Source: Paguma larvata
Taxonomy: Eukaryota > Chordata > Mammalia > Carnivora > Viverridae
Reading direction: 5' to 3'
Assembly (NCBI GenBank): GCA_030068075.1
Contig: CM057832.1
Location: 74,119,502-74,183,501, forward strand
DNA length: 64,000 bases
Both the position numbers and the translations under genes were made by a program. Positions 1-13,265 of this stretch are shown here, in pieces. Within the stretch, counting starts at the first letter, position 1. Every line of letters starts with the position of its first letter. Below the pieces are notes generated by a model. It ran no database searches, had not been told where the DNA came from, and saw only the letters and a program-made list of their open reading frames with translations.

Positions 1-2822
1 ATTCACTGAATTGCCAAAACATAAAAATTACAACATCCCTTTTAGTTAGGAAAGAGGAAAAATTCTAACTTTAGCCTCTTCACTTAGAAGGCACTGGATT
101 TGAACAGGAAGCCAACCAATATCTAAGTCACATCTTGTCAATATTAAAATGGACAATTAGCCAGCTTGTAGTTTGATTATATCGTCAGCCTGTTCTTCTA
201 AGTATCCGCACAGGGAGTGAGATAAACAAGGTGTCTTTTTCTCCCAAGTTGGCCTTCTTTTTTCAGCATCTAACATGAGTATCCACTGGCGGAATGCACT
301 CGAAAGCTCTCGAATGCCTCCTCAGCTCCGCGATAACAATGCATTGCTCGCACTGACCTCTCAAGGCACTGACCTTCGTGCCCTAAATTTAACGTATTTC
401 AGGATATAAAGAAACAAGAGAAAATAGAAGGATCCGAGGTGGAGGTCAGAGGAGAAGATGAAAAGAGAAAGATAAATAAATACACCTGTCTGGAAACCCT
501 GCTCAAATGCTTAATCCATTATTTAAAAAGGATGCTTATCTCTCCCTTCCTGCAATTCCATCTGCTTTAGAGGCCTCAGGAATTTGTGAGTTTGTTTTTT
601 AAATAAGAAATTTAAATTGAAGCAACTGTCAATTATTCATGTCAATAGTACGCTGGGTTCGCATAAATTATACCCAAACCTCATTTTAACCAATAGCATC
701 AATCAGACCGTTTATTGAAACTGTTACGAGAGCCCCAAGAGACTATGCCCCCAAATCGTTGGGGAAAACATACTGAAATTGACAAAGAGGAGAGGGGGTC
801 TGAAGACTCCATTATCATGATTCTAATCCCTAGAATGATTAACACATTGCTCTATAAAAATTAATACTTACACGTCAAGTGACAGGATATAGGGATTCTA
901 GATTAGGTAACTATCTTTTGTATTTATTCGGTTCTGATTAAAGAACAAACAGCCATTTACACAACTCCTATGAACCTCGTTATTTCCTTTCTTGGAAGGG
1001 TCTGAACATTTTTTCATTTATGCTACCAAAGACACCAGGCTAAAAACCTAACATGCCTGTGTCAGTCAGGGCCTATCAGGAAACAGCGGGTTCTTTTACA
1101 CTGGGTAGCGTGAGAAAAATTTATTCGGGGGACTTACATAAGGATGCGGGCAGGATTTGGGGAAACTGACAGGAAACAGGGTGACACTAAAAAACCAGCG
1201 ACACTGGAAAAACCCTGGAACCGTGGAGAAGTGGTTAATGATGTCCACAAAGGACAGTCCTCAGGAGGTCAGACTTAGGGCCACCTGACAGGAGTTAATG
1301 ATCTTCAGGTACAGTTAGCTCCCAATGGTCCAGTAAGGGGGTGGGGCAGAGGGAGCAGAGAATACATACTCCTTCTTCACTGTTCTGTATCCCGGTGGTC
1401 TCCTGCTTGAGCCCTCCAGGGACCAGACCCAACGGGAAGCCAGAGGCCCAGGGGGTCCACTAACACAGTCCTTACAGGTCAGCTTTCTGGGGTACATAGC
1501 AGGCAGGAGGGCCAAAAAAAATGCATCCAGCACAAAATTCCAGTATGTATAGCACTTTTGAAATAGTTACTAACTCAGCATACATTTGGCTAATTCACCT
1601 ATACGAGGCATCAAGGTTGATACTCTTCTAATTACTGTAAAACCAAACAACCATTTTATAACCCAAACTCAACGGGAAGTTATCTTCGCAGTATCTGTTC
1701 TCTGGTCTCTGCCTGGGTAAACGTGACCCCGTCCACGACAGGAAGGGTTTTATAAAAGAAGTAAATTCATAGGCACTGTGAAAACTCCCAGGAATATGGC
1801 TCAGGAGGGAGAGGTGAGGAAAGACGTCACAGGAGGAGTCACAGGAAAGGAAGGGAGAGGATGGATGGTTCAAGTGCCAATAGTGGAAGGTTGTATAGTT
1901 GCGGCACATTTAAGAGAGCTCCACACGACTTGTGGGCGGATAAACAGTGAAGGGGGAGGGGACACACAGGGCAGAGCAGGCTTAATAGTGAGGGAGGAGT
2001 AGGAGACAGAGCATCTTGTAGCTTCAACAAAATGTCAAGACATTAAAGGATCTTCCTATTTTGGCTCAGAAATAGCACCTGGGCAGCAGGATTGGGGGAA
2101 GACGGGAGAAGGGGAAGCCATTTAGGAGATTTTACAAGGACGCAGGTGAGAGAAGGGACAGACCAACAGAAGGCTAGAGCGGAGGTGTGGACAGGTGGGG
2201 GTGTGAGTCTTGGTTGAGCTATTAAAGAGAAGGACTAACATGCTGAGGAAGGCAGGGCTCATGACCAAGGGCCAGCGAGGGAAGAGAGAGGGATGGCTGG
2301 CATCCGGGACGAGAAGGGCTTTTTCCTGTTGTATTCCAACTTTGCGGGAGGCCCCAGACCCCAGCCACTTCCCACCATCTAGAAGATGGTGGAAAATGTT
2401 ACTTATCTCCATGTATTGCAACAAGAACCCAGCAGGATAGAAACAGATTTTTCTCAAGTACTTGTATGCTCTTTCATGGACATAGAATCTATGCCTGCAT
2501 ATCGAAAGTGTCAAGATAGTTTTCACAACTGTCTGCTCTATATACATTAAGAAAATGTACAATTATAGCATGTACAATTGCAGTCAACGCCATGTGAATT
2601 CCTTTGATAACCAATGTTTAAGTAATTCCCACGTAGTATATTATAGTGATATTTTGCAGTAGGATTAGAGGAAAAATGTTGGAAACATTTGCAAAAATAA
2701 ATCAGCCTCTGATATTGGCCCCACTTTTCTTTGGTAGGTTTATTTCTGACCTATTTAGCTATATGATAATTTCATGTGAGCTTCTTGGGCTAAATCCGGG
2801 GTATAAAGAAATAAGGCTTCTA

Positions 2823-4404
2823 TGAAAAAATGTCTATCCAGGACCTCTGCTTAGTTTTTAATTGGATTAGTTGGGGTTTTTTTTTCTTGGTGCTGAGTTG
2901 TAGAAGCTCTTTATTACTAAGGGATACTTACTTACCCTTACTGTCATTTGCAAATAACCTCTCCCATTAGGTAGGCTTTTTGTTTTGTTGATGGTTTACT
3001 TTGCTCTGCAAAAGCTTTTTATTTTGGTCTAGGCAGACCTAATAGTTTAATTTTGCTTTTGTTTCCCTTGCCTTAGGAGACATATCTAGAATAGTGCCGC
3101 TATGGCCGATGTCAAAGAAATTATGGTCTATGTTTGTCTAGGAATTTTATGGTTTTGGGTCTCACGTTTACGTCCATTTTGAGTTTATCTTTGTGTATGG
3201 TGTAAGCGAGTGGTCCAGTTCCATTCTTTTGCATGTAGCTGTCCAGTTTTCCCAGCACCGTTTGTTAAAGAAAATGTCTTTCCCTCCTATATGTTCTTGT
3301 CTCCTTTGTAATAGGTTAATTGACCATAAAAGTGCAGGTTTATTTCTGGGGTCCCTATTCACTTCCATCGACCTATGTGTCTATTTTTGTACCGATACCA
3401 TACTATTGGGATGACTACAGTTTTGTAGGATACCCTGAAATCTGAGATTATGATACCTCCAGCTTTGTTTTTGTTTCTTTGTTTTTCCAAGATTGCTTTC
3501 ACTATTTGGGTTTTTTTGTGGTTCCGTAAAAATTTTAGGATTATTTGTTCTAGTTCTGTGGACAATGTTGGTATTTTGACAGGGATTGCATTACATCTGT
3601 AGATTTCTTTGAGAAGACACACATATGGCCAAAAGGCACATGAAAAGATGCTTACCATCACTCACCATTGGGGAAACACAGATTCAAATCACAATGAAAT
3701 ATCACTTTATACATGCCAGAATGGCTAAAATCAAAAAGACAAGAAATAACAAGTGTTGGTGAGGATGTGGAGAAAAAGGAACCCTTGTGCATCATAGATG
3801 GAAACGCAAACTGGTGCAGCCACTGCGGAATATGGTAGGGAGGTTCCTCAAAAAATTAAAAACAGATTGACCCTATGATCCAGTAATTGCTCTACTGGGT
3901 ATTTACCCAAAGACCATGAAAACACTAATTCGAAAAGACACATGCTTCTCTGTTTAATAGCTAAGATACGGAAGCAACCCACATGTCCACTAACAGATGA
4001 ATGGATAAAGACACCACACGCGCACACACACACACACACACAGTGAAATATTGTTCAGCCATAAAAAAAAGAATGAAATCCTACTTGCAACAACATGGAT
4101 GGACCTACTGGGTATAATGCTAAGTGAAATAAGCCAGACAGAGAAAGGCAAATACTGTAGGATTCGCTCATGTGGAATTTAAGAAACAAAAGGACAAACA
4201 AAGAAAAAAAGAGACAAGCAAAAAAACCAGACTCTTAAATACAGAGTACAAACTGGTGATTACCAAAGGGGAGGTGGGTGGGGGGTGGGGGGTGGGTGAA
4301 ACAGGAAAAGGGAATTAAGAGTACACTTCTAATATAACTATATTCTAATATAACTCATATAACACTGTGTTTTAATTATATTTGAATAAAAAAATAAAAT
4401 AAAT
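2823..4404. mobile_element. 5'-inverted (twin-primed) L1 insertion
   Basis: Two abutting L1 pieces lie in opposite orientations. Bases 2823 to about 3614 are minus-oriented ORF2 3' sequence; the translated minus frames at 3168-3368 and 3359-3661 show reverse-transcriptase C-terminal wording such as [20 protein letters not shown]. Bases about 3615-4404 are plus-oriented and continue from almost the same ORF2 position through the G-rich 3' UTR (4268-4297) to an A-rich tail at 4387-4408. A near-perfect 14-bp target-site duplication flanks the whole: AAATAAGGCTTCTA at 2809-2822 and AAATCAGGCTTCTA at 4405-4418. This is a 5'-truncated, inactive copy. It contains a short CA microsatellite at about 4019-4041. 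Confidence 0.9.
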
Positions 4405-5839
4405 AAATCAGGCTTCTACCCATTAAGGTTGTAGATCTAAAGATAAGGTCAAAGAGCTCAAGAGTTTTTTTCTTTTTTCCTCTAGATTGAGTTAAAATAT
4501 CTTCCGTATACTTAGAAAACACTGACGCACTGGTTTCGCTCTGGAGTACTATCTGTTGACAGCAGTCCTCATCTGTGGGAATGAGAAAGAGAAGGCCACA
4601 CACAACTTTGGTTTCTACAACATGGCGGCCTTTGTACAACTGGAAATGACACGTGAAAGGAGACTGAACAACCAGAAAAAATGTGCTTCCATCCCCCCTT
4701 AGATCTTCTCGAAAATAAAGGGAAGAGAGAAAAAAGAAAAATACATTCCTTTTGACGCATGAGTCTTTAACCTATGGAGTGGTTCATCTTGAAAAGGAAT
4801 TCGACTCCGGGCCCACGTATCACACATTCAAGATATATGTGTGCTCTCGCCTCCCGCTAAATATGTTGCTGTGACTTTTAAATGGAGGGAACGTTTAGCG
4901 CGAGGCCAACTAGGGAAGGGAAGATCTAACTCAGACATCAATAATTCATTTATCAGAAACAGGAGTAGTGGTATGAAATGCCAGGAGACTCTTTCATCTG
5001 CACGGAGGCATTTTCTGTTTTAAGCCTAGAACAGTGCAGGTACCTGTATTCAGCAAGATACTACAAACGGAGGCAAAGTTGAACGGGAGGATACCTGTTA
5101 CGGTCTCCTCTAGCAAGGCTATTTCTATAACACTTGTTACAGGGGAGGTGAAAAAGGGACCAAAAAGGCATCTTTATAACTTTTGTCCTTCAGGGGTGAT
5201 TGCTGTCACCCCGAAGCTTCAGCACTTGAGAAAGATGTGCATGGAGTTTTGAGGGTGCAATCTCTCAGAGTACTAAAGCCCATCGGGCATTAGAAGTTCT
5301 TAAGTCTTCCACCAATGAATTCCATGAGTGAGCTGCCCATATTATTTCATCCTCATAGCCCCCAAGCGTTTAGCCCAGAGCCATTCGCCAAGCAGGGTCT
5401 CCATAAAGGGCTGTGGACTGCATGACCAAATTCAGCTAAGTATGAAATAATTCCAGAAACATACTGGTCAGATCATACAAAGAGGAGGTATGCACTTCTC
5501 ATAGGCCTCAACTACCGCTTTCTGATGATGATTAGAAATTCTTCCCCTTTACTATCTTATATTAAATTCAAAGATCCATGCTCGACTGAAGGGGATGGGG
5601 AAACGGAACTGAAGAAAAGCAGATTTACTGTAGACTGAATGAGTCACAGCCCTCAGCACCTAAAGCAACAGAAAAAACGACCGAACGTTCTAACCTTGGA
5701 AATAAACAAAGACCTCCAAGTATTATATTAAATTAGAGATGTTCATATGCACATATGTGTTGAGGTGATTGTAATTTTTAATTGATTATTTATCAAGAAC
5801 CAGACATAGGAATAGAACACACAATTATAACAGCTATAA

Positions 5840-6010
5840 TTATCTAGCACCTAATATGTAGCCAGTTGTATGCTTGTACTTTACTGCTATTCTTTAGAAG
5901 TAATATTATAATTTTAGAGACTAAAAAAAAAAGCACTAAAGCTCAGAGTAGTTAGGGCCAAGGATTATGAAGCTAATTAAGGAGAACCAAGACTAACCGT
6001 CAACTCTTCT
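5840..6010 (-). mobile_element. MIR fragment, diverged
   Basis: Weak antisense MIR order: ATCTAGCACCTAATATGTAG, TTTTAGAGACT, AAAGCTCAGAGTAGTTAGGG. Confidence 0.5.
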
Positions 6011-8904
6011 AAACTACAAACCCATTGCTAATTTCCTGATGCCGAGTGACTTCTATTGAAACAGAATTATTCTGCTACGGATCCATGCTTAAAGACAGAG
6101 CCATCAATCACATCTATAATTATGGTCTAATGACCAGAGAGGATATCTGAACCCCAAATGCCTGACTACACGCTTGGGTTTGGCCAAAATCAGATGGCGC
6201 TACTGAGAGAAGGTAAGGGGACATCTGATGCCCAGGTCACTCTCATAAAACAAAGGGAAGGGATGCTGGTGTGTCGTCCCTCTGTAAATGCCCTCCTTCA
6301 CTGTCAAGACTACAGATGTAAGCACACGTCTAGAACAATGCCCGTGTGCTTCAATAACTAAACCCACACTGCACTCAATGGACCATGGATGGTACAGAAC
6401 AGGTCAAAACAGGACACACTAACATATGCCAGAGTGAGCAGGACCATGGCCTTGCTTCTTGAAAAAAAGGTCTTGGGAGAGCCAAGTTTGAAAGGAAGTC
6501 TCACAATGGATATGGTTTCCAAAGAGGAGGCCTGTAAAAAGTCATCAGAGCCAATACTCAAAGAACTGTCTGTGTTAACCACAGGCTCTGTGCTCAGCGA
6601 CGTTACTCGCATGTCAGATACACCCTCCGAGAACAGTCCCCGTCACCACAGAGAGTTTCACTGCATAAAAATCACCACCTGCAGATTCAAGTAAGACTGT
6701 CTAGGGCACAAAACACTTTTGCTTCTACCTCCAGCCCCTCTTGTCTCTCAACATCCTGCACAAAAATACTTTGGGTGTTAACGTGATCTATTCTTTCCTG
6801 TATCTTTCCTGTTTCTCTTTGCTCTGTACAAATGTTGGCGGGATAAATGAAGCCAAAGGATATAGTATAATTCTCCTACACGCTTGCAAATGCGTGTCGC
6901 TCTGCGGGGCTACACGAACCCCACAGAGACGAACACCCCAGGATCACCGTTGTCCACGCTTGTCCACACCGGCGGCTGCTGCTCCCTCTTTGATTTCAAG
7001 TATCCCACCTTCTGCTTCACAGTAACTGGCAAGTTGCCACCCTTCCAAAGGCCATCCTGGGGCAGGGGGTAAGGAGTTGGGGGAGGGGGTCTTCTGTTCT
7101 GTTGAATTTTCCCCTCTCCTTCCAACTGATTAACTTTCCTCTCTATTCTTTGTTCTTTTTCAGAATTTTAGTCTTTACCTTTTTCCCCCCTGCTTTTTTT
7201 CTCTCGCACACAGAGCGGCAGACCCGTGAGCAGGAGGAGATGGAACGTGCCCACGCTTCCAAAACCAGGTGTTTTTCAAGACACGGTGATGCATTTATGA
7301 TAGTTTTAAATATTTTGTAACCACTTAACATGGATAAAACTGGGCTATTGTTTTAATAGGTCACTACCATTGCTGTGTGCGTGTCACTGATGGCATTTTT
7401 GAGTGCGGAGCTTCAATTTCACTGTCTTATTCCTTGGTGGTTTTAGATTTTGCAGAGTGCAAGTGTTTTTTAGGAATACGTATGTTGCATTATAACAGAA
7501 CGGACGATATATTGAAATTTATCAGTGGTGACCTTTTAGTATTGAAGCTTCAAGATGCTCGATCAGTGTTGCAGGCTAGTTTGTAAATCAGGTTAAATAC
7601 ATTAGCGCACATTATCTCCAATTATAACCCTTTGGGTGAAATTCACTAAGACTTTAAACAATGTGATCTGAAGAGTAATGACTAGGCCTAAAAGAAAACT
7701 ATCCAGTTTAATTTAGGCCCCCCCCTTTTTTTTTTGTTTAGAAGGTTCTGAAAAATTCTATCTAAATCATGATATATATTAATGCTTTCGCCATTGAATC
7801 TGCACTGTAATATTTACTGAATTACTAGCAAACAGTCTATTTTCCACAGTAACATTTTGAGGTTTCTTTGTAGGTGGCGAAAAGAGAAAAAAAAAAAAAG
7901 GAAAAAAAATCGAAAACCCCACGTTCAGTCACAATTATCTAGGTCAGATGGTTTTATCTAAACTTATTGACTTACTTAGTCAAATAATGCTCACTGAGAA
8001 ATGTTTCCCTGAAGAGAAACACAGGCTGGAAATAGCACATAATAAATGGGCCAAACACTTCTCTTTGCTACTTCGGAGACCCTAAACTAAAACATCGAAG
8101 TAAAAATTGAAATGATAGTATTTAAATCACAGCGTTATGCTGCAGGAGCTTCGCGGTAAAAGGAGAAAAAGCTAATGTGATCTAGAGATTAGAAGTGTCT
8201 ACTGATCCTTTAAAGAATCTGGGTCATTTTAAGCAAGAAAAACTATTCCCACTTACTTTTGAAGAATGTTAAGATATCCCAAGATAGCAAATGGATGTCC
8301 ACTTTCACTTGCTCTCACGGAAACTACTGTACTAACCGGAGAGTATGAAAGTGGTTAAACGGGTTTCTATGGCTCTTGAATGTGTGGATAAGAAGAGTAA
8401 AGGGTTCTGCACATGGCAAACCATATAGGTAGATTTCATGTATATTTCTTCAATCACTACAGAAGAAAAAAGCAGCAAATAAGAAAGCCTCTGGCAGAGA
8501 CTTCAAGCACAGCAGCCTGTGAAATTGGCTGAATGGAACAGAATCAAGTAACTCTTTGGGGGTACACTTTGTTTTGCCTCTCACTTGAACCCCCTCACCG
8601 CACCCCCAAAACGGGGTCACAGGCCAATTACCTCCTGAGGGGTAATACTCCCCAGCTGTGCCCTCGACATACGACAACACTGAGTCATGCCCCAGGGCTT
8701 TCTCTGCAAGCACTCTTACTACCGGTATAGACCACCCGTTTTTGTGACCCAGAAGCTTCGGCGCAAAAAGCCACTTGTTCGCCTCGAAGCAAATTTACGG
8801 ATCATTTGTTCCCCAGGATTTCCAAGGAAACACTCCCCTGGGCAAGAGCAGGAAACAAAAATCTTTGGCAGCCACGCGCCAGCCACCCCTCCGCCGGGCC
8901 TTAC

Positions 8905-8981
8905 TTGTTCTCGTTGCTCGCATCGTAACGAGGCATCGGGTCCAGGTCATTCCCGTTCACGTCGCAACTCGCCAGGGCATC
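8905..8981 (-). CDS. PCSK5: PCSK5 exon (presumptive exon 5): Asp-rich catalytic-domain segment
   Basis: This 77-bp exon encodes 25 codons plus two bases: DALASCDVNGNDLDPMPRYD followed by ASNEN and the AA of a split Lys codon. It continues directly from the exon at 13266-13409 (NY joined to DA). The acceptor is ggctccag and the donor gtaagg. The donor splits the Lys codon, so the next exon should start with G and then encode HGTRCAGE with the catalytic His; I did not find that exon in the remaining 8.9 kb. In furin-family structures the acidic loop here contributes to calcium binding (family knowledge, not shown by this sequence). The exon contains several CpG dinucleotides (ACG, GCG, CGT codons), giving it a higher GC content than the flanking introns. 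It has no in-frame Met start, so simple ORF calling misses it. Confidence 0.95.
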
Positions 8982-9660
8982 CTGGAGCCGCAGAGGGGAG
9001 AACACGAGGAGACAGACGTTTAATAATTAGCCGTTAACCTGAAGGCTCAAGCATTCCTAAACACATTTCTGTAAGCGAGTAATTAGATTAAATAATACAT
9101 TCATGGTTCAGTGGTGTCAGGATGCTTTGTTCAGTAATCATCAGTCTTACGTTTTTCTCCTTAAGGTCAAGAAACACTCGCCACAGACCGAGGAAGAATG
9201 CAGACCATTCTTGCCAATACGTTCTCCCTCATCTCTAGAATGGACCCCTCACCTGATTCCTTTGAAAAGGTCTGTAGTGACTGCCTTTTCGGTCAAGTAT
9301 TCTTGGACTTTCTAGAAGCAAAGTGATTTATTTTCCATGGGTTCTCTCTATTCCTTACTTCATTTCTTGAGGAAATTCCTTAAAATTCAAAGAGTTTTGA
9401 AGACAATTTACAAATAATCAGCAGGCCAATTAAAAATCAGTATGAGAAATTTATTCTACTAGGGATCGTGGTACCTCTATTAGGCAATATTTGCCTGGTT
9501 TCAGATGTTGTATCTACTATAAAAGAATCCATACTTCAGGCTTTTTAGTAATACCCAATCATCTTTTGCCCCAACTAAAATAAAACAAGTTTTATTATAT
9601 GTCAAGGCTTCAAAATGAGGCAAAGTAGCTTTGAAATCAAAGATGGATCTGTTTGCTTTT

Positions 9661-9879
9661 TTTAATTTTTTTTTTAATTTTTAAGCTTATTTAATTTCTT
9701 TTTGAGAGAGTGAGTGAGTGAGCAGGGGAGGGGCAGAGAGAGGGAGAGAGAATCCCAAGCAGGCTCTGCACTGCCAGCACAGAGCCCAGCATGGGGCTCG
9801 AACTCAGGAACCGTGAGATCACCACCTGGGCGGAAACCTAAAGCTGGACATTCAAGTGACTGAGCCACCCAGGCGCCCC
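9661..9879 (-). mobile_element. SINEC (CAN-SINE), first of a same-site pair
   Basis: The minus-oriented tRNA-derived SINE ends in GAGCCACCCAGGCGCCCC and starts with a T-rich tail and GAGAGAG run. The 15-bp target GATCTGTTTGCTTTT lies left at 9646-9660, and a shortened copy, GCTTGCTTTT, follows at 9881-9890. Confidence 0.92.
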
Positions 9880-9890
9880 TGCTTGCTTTT

Positions 9891-9951
9891 ATTTTATTTT
9901 TATTTTTTATTTTAGAGAGAGAGAGTGAGTGCAAGTGGGGGGAGAGGAGGA

Positions 9952-9984
<33 letters not shown>

Positions 9985-10094
9985 CCTAAGCAGGCCCTGC
10001 ACTGAGTGTGGATTTGATCCCACGACCCTTAGAATATGACCTGAGCTGAAATCAAGAGTCGGACGCTCAACCAACTGAGCCACCTAGGTGCCTC
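9891..10094 (-). mobile_element. SINEC, second of a same-site pair
   Basis: A minus-oriented SINE with GAGCCACCTAGGTGCC at its right end and a long GA run at 9950-9980. The target GATCTGTTTGCTTTT recurs at 10097-10111. Confidence 0.9.
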
Positions 10095-10504
10095 TAGATC
10101 TGTTTGCTTTTAAAAGCAATTGTGACAAATCTCCAAATACCTAAATGTCTTTCTTTTAGTTTTCTAAATTTCCAAAAAGAAATTACTGGCTCATTTCATC
10201 ACTCAAATTTATACCACGGTAGATAGCACCAATTTAGAATGCTTTGAATTTTCTGAAGCTTTAGGGTCAGGTCTACAGTATTAGCGAAAGTAAATGTTAC
10301 CTTTGTTTTCTATCTGTAGCAAACTCTTGTTTCTGAAAATAACTTGTTGTACACAGAGTCTGATGTTTGGAGAAATTAAGTAAAATACCCGTGACACATA
10401 AAGGTGGTATAGGTAAGTCCCTGCTTCTTGTACAAAGGCAGCCCGGTAGCCCCCCGCAGTGGTCACTAGAGCACCCAGAGTGTGCATCTAGCATAACTTC
10501 TAAT

Positions 10505-10640
10505 TTTCCTTGTAAGGACACGGAGGCCTAAGACAGGTTACGTGTAACTTGGCCAAAGGCGTGAAACAAACCAGGCCATGGAACCAAGACTGGAACCCAG
10601 GCCGTCCGTCCCCCCGATCCCCAATCCAACGTGCTTTTTC
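10505..10640 (-). mobile_element. MIR fragment
   Basis: Antisense MIR wording: GGACACGGAGGCCTAAGACA, GGTTACGTGTAACTTGGCCA, ACTGGAACCCAGGCCGTC and CCAACGTGCTTTTTC. Confidence 0.75.
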
Positions 10641-13265
10641 TCTACACCTCACCAGCTCCAACAGCAAGACAAACTGGGAAGGTACCAGTACCACTAATCA
10701 CACAGACACATTCTGGAGAATTCTTTCCAGGAGGAAAAAATGAACAAGGCAAAGAATGCGATCGCAATGAGAGCAAAGCTATCTGTGTTTAAACAAATAT
10801 ATTCCTAGGCGGCGGGGAGTAGGAACATTCTGTAACAACCACACGTGACTGTGTGTGACAGGCAAGACTTCTCTCCTGGGAGAGGGCGACCCGCAGTTCT
10901 GTTCCTTATAGAACCAGGGCTCACTCGCGGTGGCCTTCGGGCCTCCGTTTCTACCCTATCCACCGAGGAGACTGAAAGAAATTTCTTTGTAGCTCTCGAA
11001 TCCTCTGCTGGGAAGAGACAAGGAGGCCTCAGCGTGCTTGCCAGCAGGTGAGAACAGCCACTCACGTGTTTTGTTCAAACGAGAACTAAACGAATTTGTG
11101 GTTCCTCTCTCTCTCTCTCTTTCTAACCTTTGGGACAATCATCTAGTTTAGGGGAAGTTCTTTCAATATTTCCTCATAAAAAATGAATTTGTGAAGTTTC
11201 TTGGCTGAACTTTTTGAAACGAAAAGGGCAACGGGGTGGAATACTGCGAGAGCAGATTACAGCATAAGGCGACACGGGGCGGGGGCTGGTTCTGTGTGAA
11301 GGAAGGTCTCCCTGGGTCAGAAACACGGGTGTCTGTGAGCCAAGGGAAGTGCCTTGGAGGTCTTTTATTCGCAAAGATAATGAAATGTGAGTCTCTTCGG
11401 GAAAATTAATTTAAGGGTCACGGCATGAGTGAGATGGAGCAAATGAGAATGGAACACTGCAGCGAATGTGGCCATTTCTACCGAAGCAGTTTCTCAGTAG
11501 GTGAGAGGGAGAGGCCAAGGGAGAAACAGTCACAGAGGTACAGACACACAGCGATACCCAGGGTGCCGAGAAGCCAAGCGTTCCCATGCCGAAGGAGAAA
11601 GAGATACAGGGAGATCAGATTCCAAGAAGGCACAGTATCCCTGTCTCTGAAACTTGGCCTTAAGGAAAAGGTCAGGTCCTTTTGGAGCGAGCCCAGGACA
11701 GTATCCCTCAGGCCGCTCCGTGTCCGCAAGTTACTGGGGAACACGCAGGTGAGAGAGACAGTAGGCACACCGGGAGGGAAGTCCTTTGTGCTACCGTACA
11801 TGGGGAACCTATAGGCGGGCCCCGTCTCGCAACTCTCTGCCAGCTTCGGGCCCAGCATGATGGGCTGGGGCTTGCTGAAGTCGCTCCCTTAATGACATGA
11901 ACTGGAACACAGAAGACAAAACTCTGAAGAGACACGGTCCTCGCCCAGGGTGGGTCCCCTCTGTAAGCACGGGACAAAGTTGCTCACCCTGGCCCATGAC
12001 ATATCCTCCTTTAGAGTCACTAAGAGTCCTGCCAAGGGCACTTGACTTCGTCATGATTTAGAGCTGCTTATATTCTCGGGGACGGGAGAGGAAACTTACA
12101 AGCAGATAGAAAAATCACCAGTTTTAAGAGCAACTTTTTTTTCAATACCAGCATGAAATATAATTTAGGAAGACTCAATGCGGCCAAACTTGTGGAATTA
12201 AAAGGCATGGGGGAGGGAGAGAGAGGGGGAAATGGGTAAAAGCCACTGAAGGTTACGGGCCGCGCGGTGAGATCAGTGTTCCCGGGTGGAAACAGTCGTC
12301 CACGGAAAAGAGGTCCAAGGGAAAGTCAGGAGACACGGGTGTGAGTGGGATCCCCCCGGAGTTCCTGCTGAGCCTGGATGGGAATCAGAGTTGTACCTGC
12401 AGATGACGGGGGGATCGCCGCTGGCTCTCTCTAACAAAAGAAACATTTCAGAGAGAACACTGAGGGGTCAGGCAACATGAACTGGGAGCAGACAGGGAAT
12501 GGCGTTATTGAGAGAGAACCATGGCACTTTCAACAAAACTTAGAAAATGGAAGCCAATGGAAGGAATGATCCCAGAGAGTAGAGGACAGAGGGGTCCCTG
12601 ACACATTTCTGGGCAGTGGCAATCACGGTGGTAAAGGGGACCCAGAGGCCTTAGGGGCAGAAACCACTCCCAGTGTTCGGTGGGCACGGGGTATCGAAAC
12701 CAGGATTTTCAGTGAAAGTGTTGAGCCTCAGCACTTTCACGAGCTCCGTGGTCTTGGGCTCATCTTACACTGTCTCAGGAGTCCTGGAACCACGGGTCCT
12801 TCTTAAGAAAGGGAACTGAATGCTGCTTCCTAGGACTAGTAGGAAACTGATCATTACTGTCCTTTGAAAAAGGAGAGGAAGAAAGGGGCCAGCAGAATAA
12901 CTTGAGAAAAGTTCTAAGCACGCTTTTCTCCATAAAAGACACAGAGCGTGTTGCCTGGCTGTGTGGACGAGCCATGGAGAAGGGCGGTCATGGTGAGTCG
13001 TGAATGGTGGTGGTGGTGGTGGGTGTTTCTCCTGCCTTATCACCTGCTTTTTGTCATCAGAGCATCCAAGGCCCTTGCGAGTTGCGAGCAGTGTCTCATG
13101 CTTCCCGCATTCAGAGCGCGTGTCTTTTATAAGATGGAATCACTCCTCAGAGCCTACGGTCTCTGCCGGCTGCATTTTCCCGTAGTATCCCCACTTTTTG
13201 ATGACCCTGACACGAGTCCCCTCGTTTCCCGGGGGAAAGATGCTCCGACCCCAGCACACACTCAC

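Larger units (their letters stand above)
1..8904 (-). other. PCSK5: PCSK5 intron 5, 5' portion (open at left end)
   Basis: On the gene strand this begins with the gtaagg donor at 8904 and runs off the window. It holds one twin-primed L1 (2823-4404), an ancient MIR (about 5840-6010) and no SINEs. The remaining sequence (1-2800, 4420-5830, 6020-8900) is mostly unique AT-rich DNA. Short A- or T-runs occur, as at 7720-7735 and 7885-7910. I searched the minus strand for a convertase exon coding HGTRCAGEVAAA and saw none. ORFs of 60-146 codons here have no recognisable domains and overlap other ORFs, as expected by chance. Confidence 0.8.
8982..13265 (-). other. PCSK5: PCSK5 intron 4 (complete, 4,284 bp)
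   Basis: This intron runs from the gtgagt donor after the active-site Asp exon to the ctccag acceptor of the Asp-rich exon. It contains a pair of minus-oriented SINEs at one target site (9661-10094) and a MIR fragment (about 10505-10640). The stretch 10.65-13.26 kb is unique, fairly GC-rich sequence without a repeat I can name. It includes a short CT run at 11107-11122 and a GGT microsatellite near 13006-13022. ORFs of 60-129 codons on both strands at 11.4-12.1 kb look like noise. Confidence 0.85.

Noticed and set aside
3168..3661. Reverse-transcriptase-like ORFs
   Set aside because: They are fragments of a 5'-truncated, inverted L1 and not an active gene.
11425..11858. Overlapping 129- and 126-codon ORFs inside intron 4, one with a CSECGHFY zinc-finger-like start
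   Set aside because: A single Cys pair without His partners is not a zinc finger, and both frames overlap head-on.
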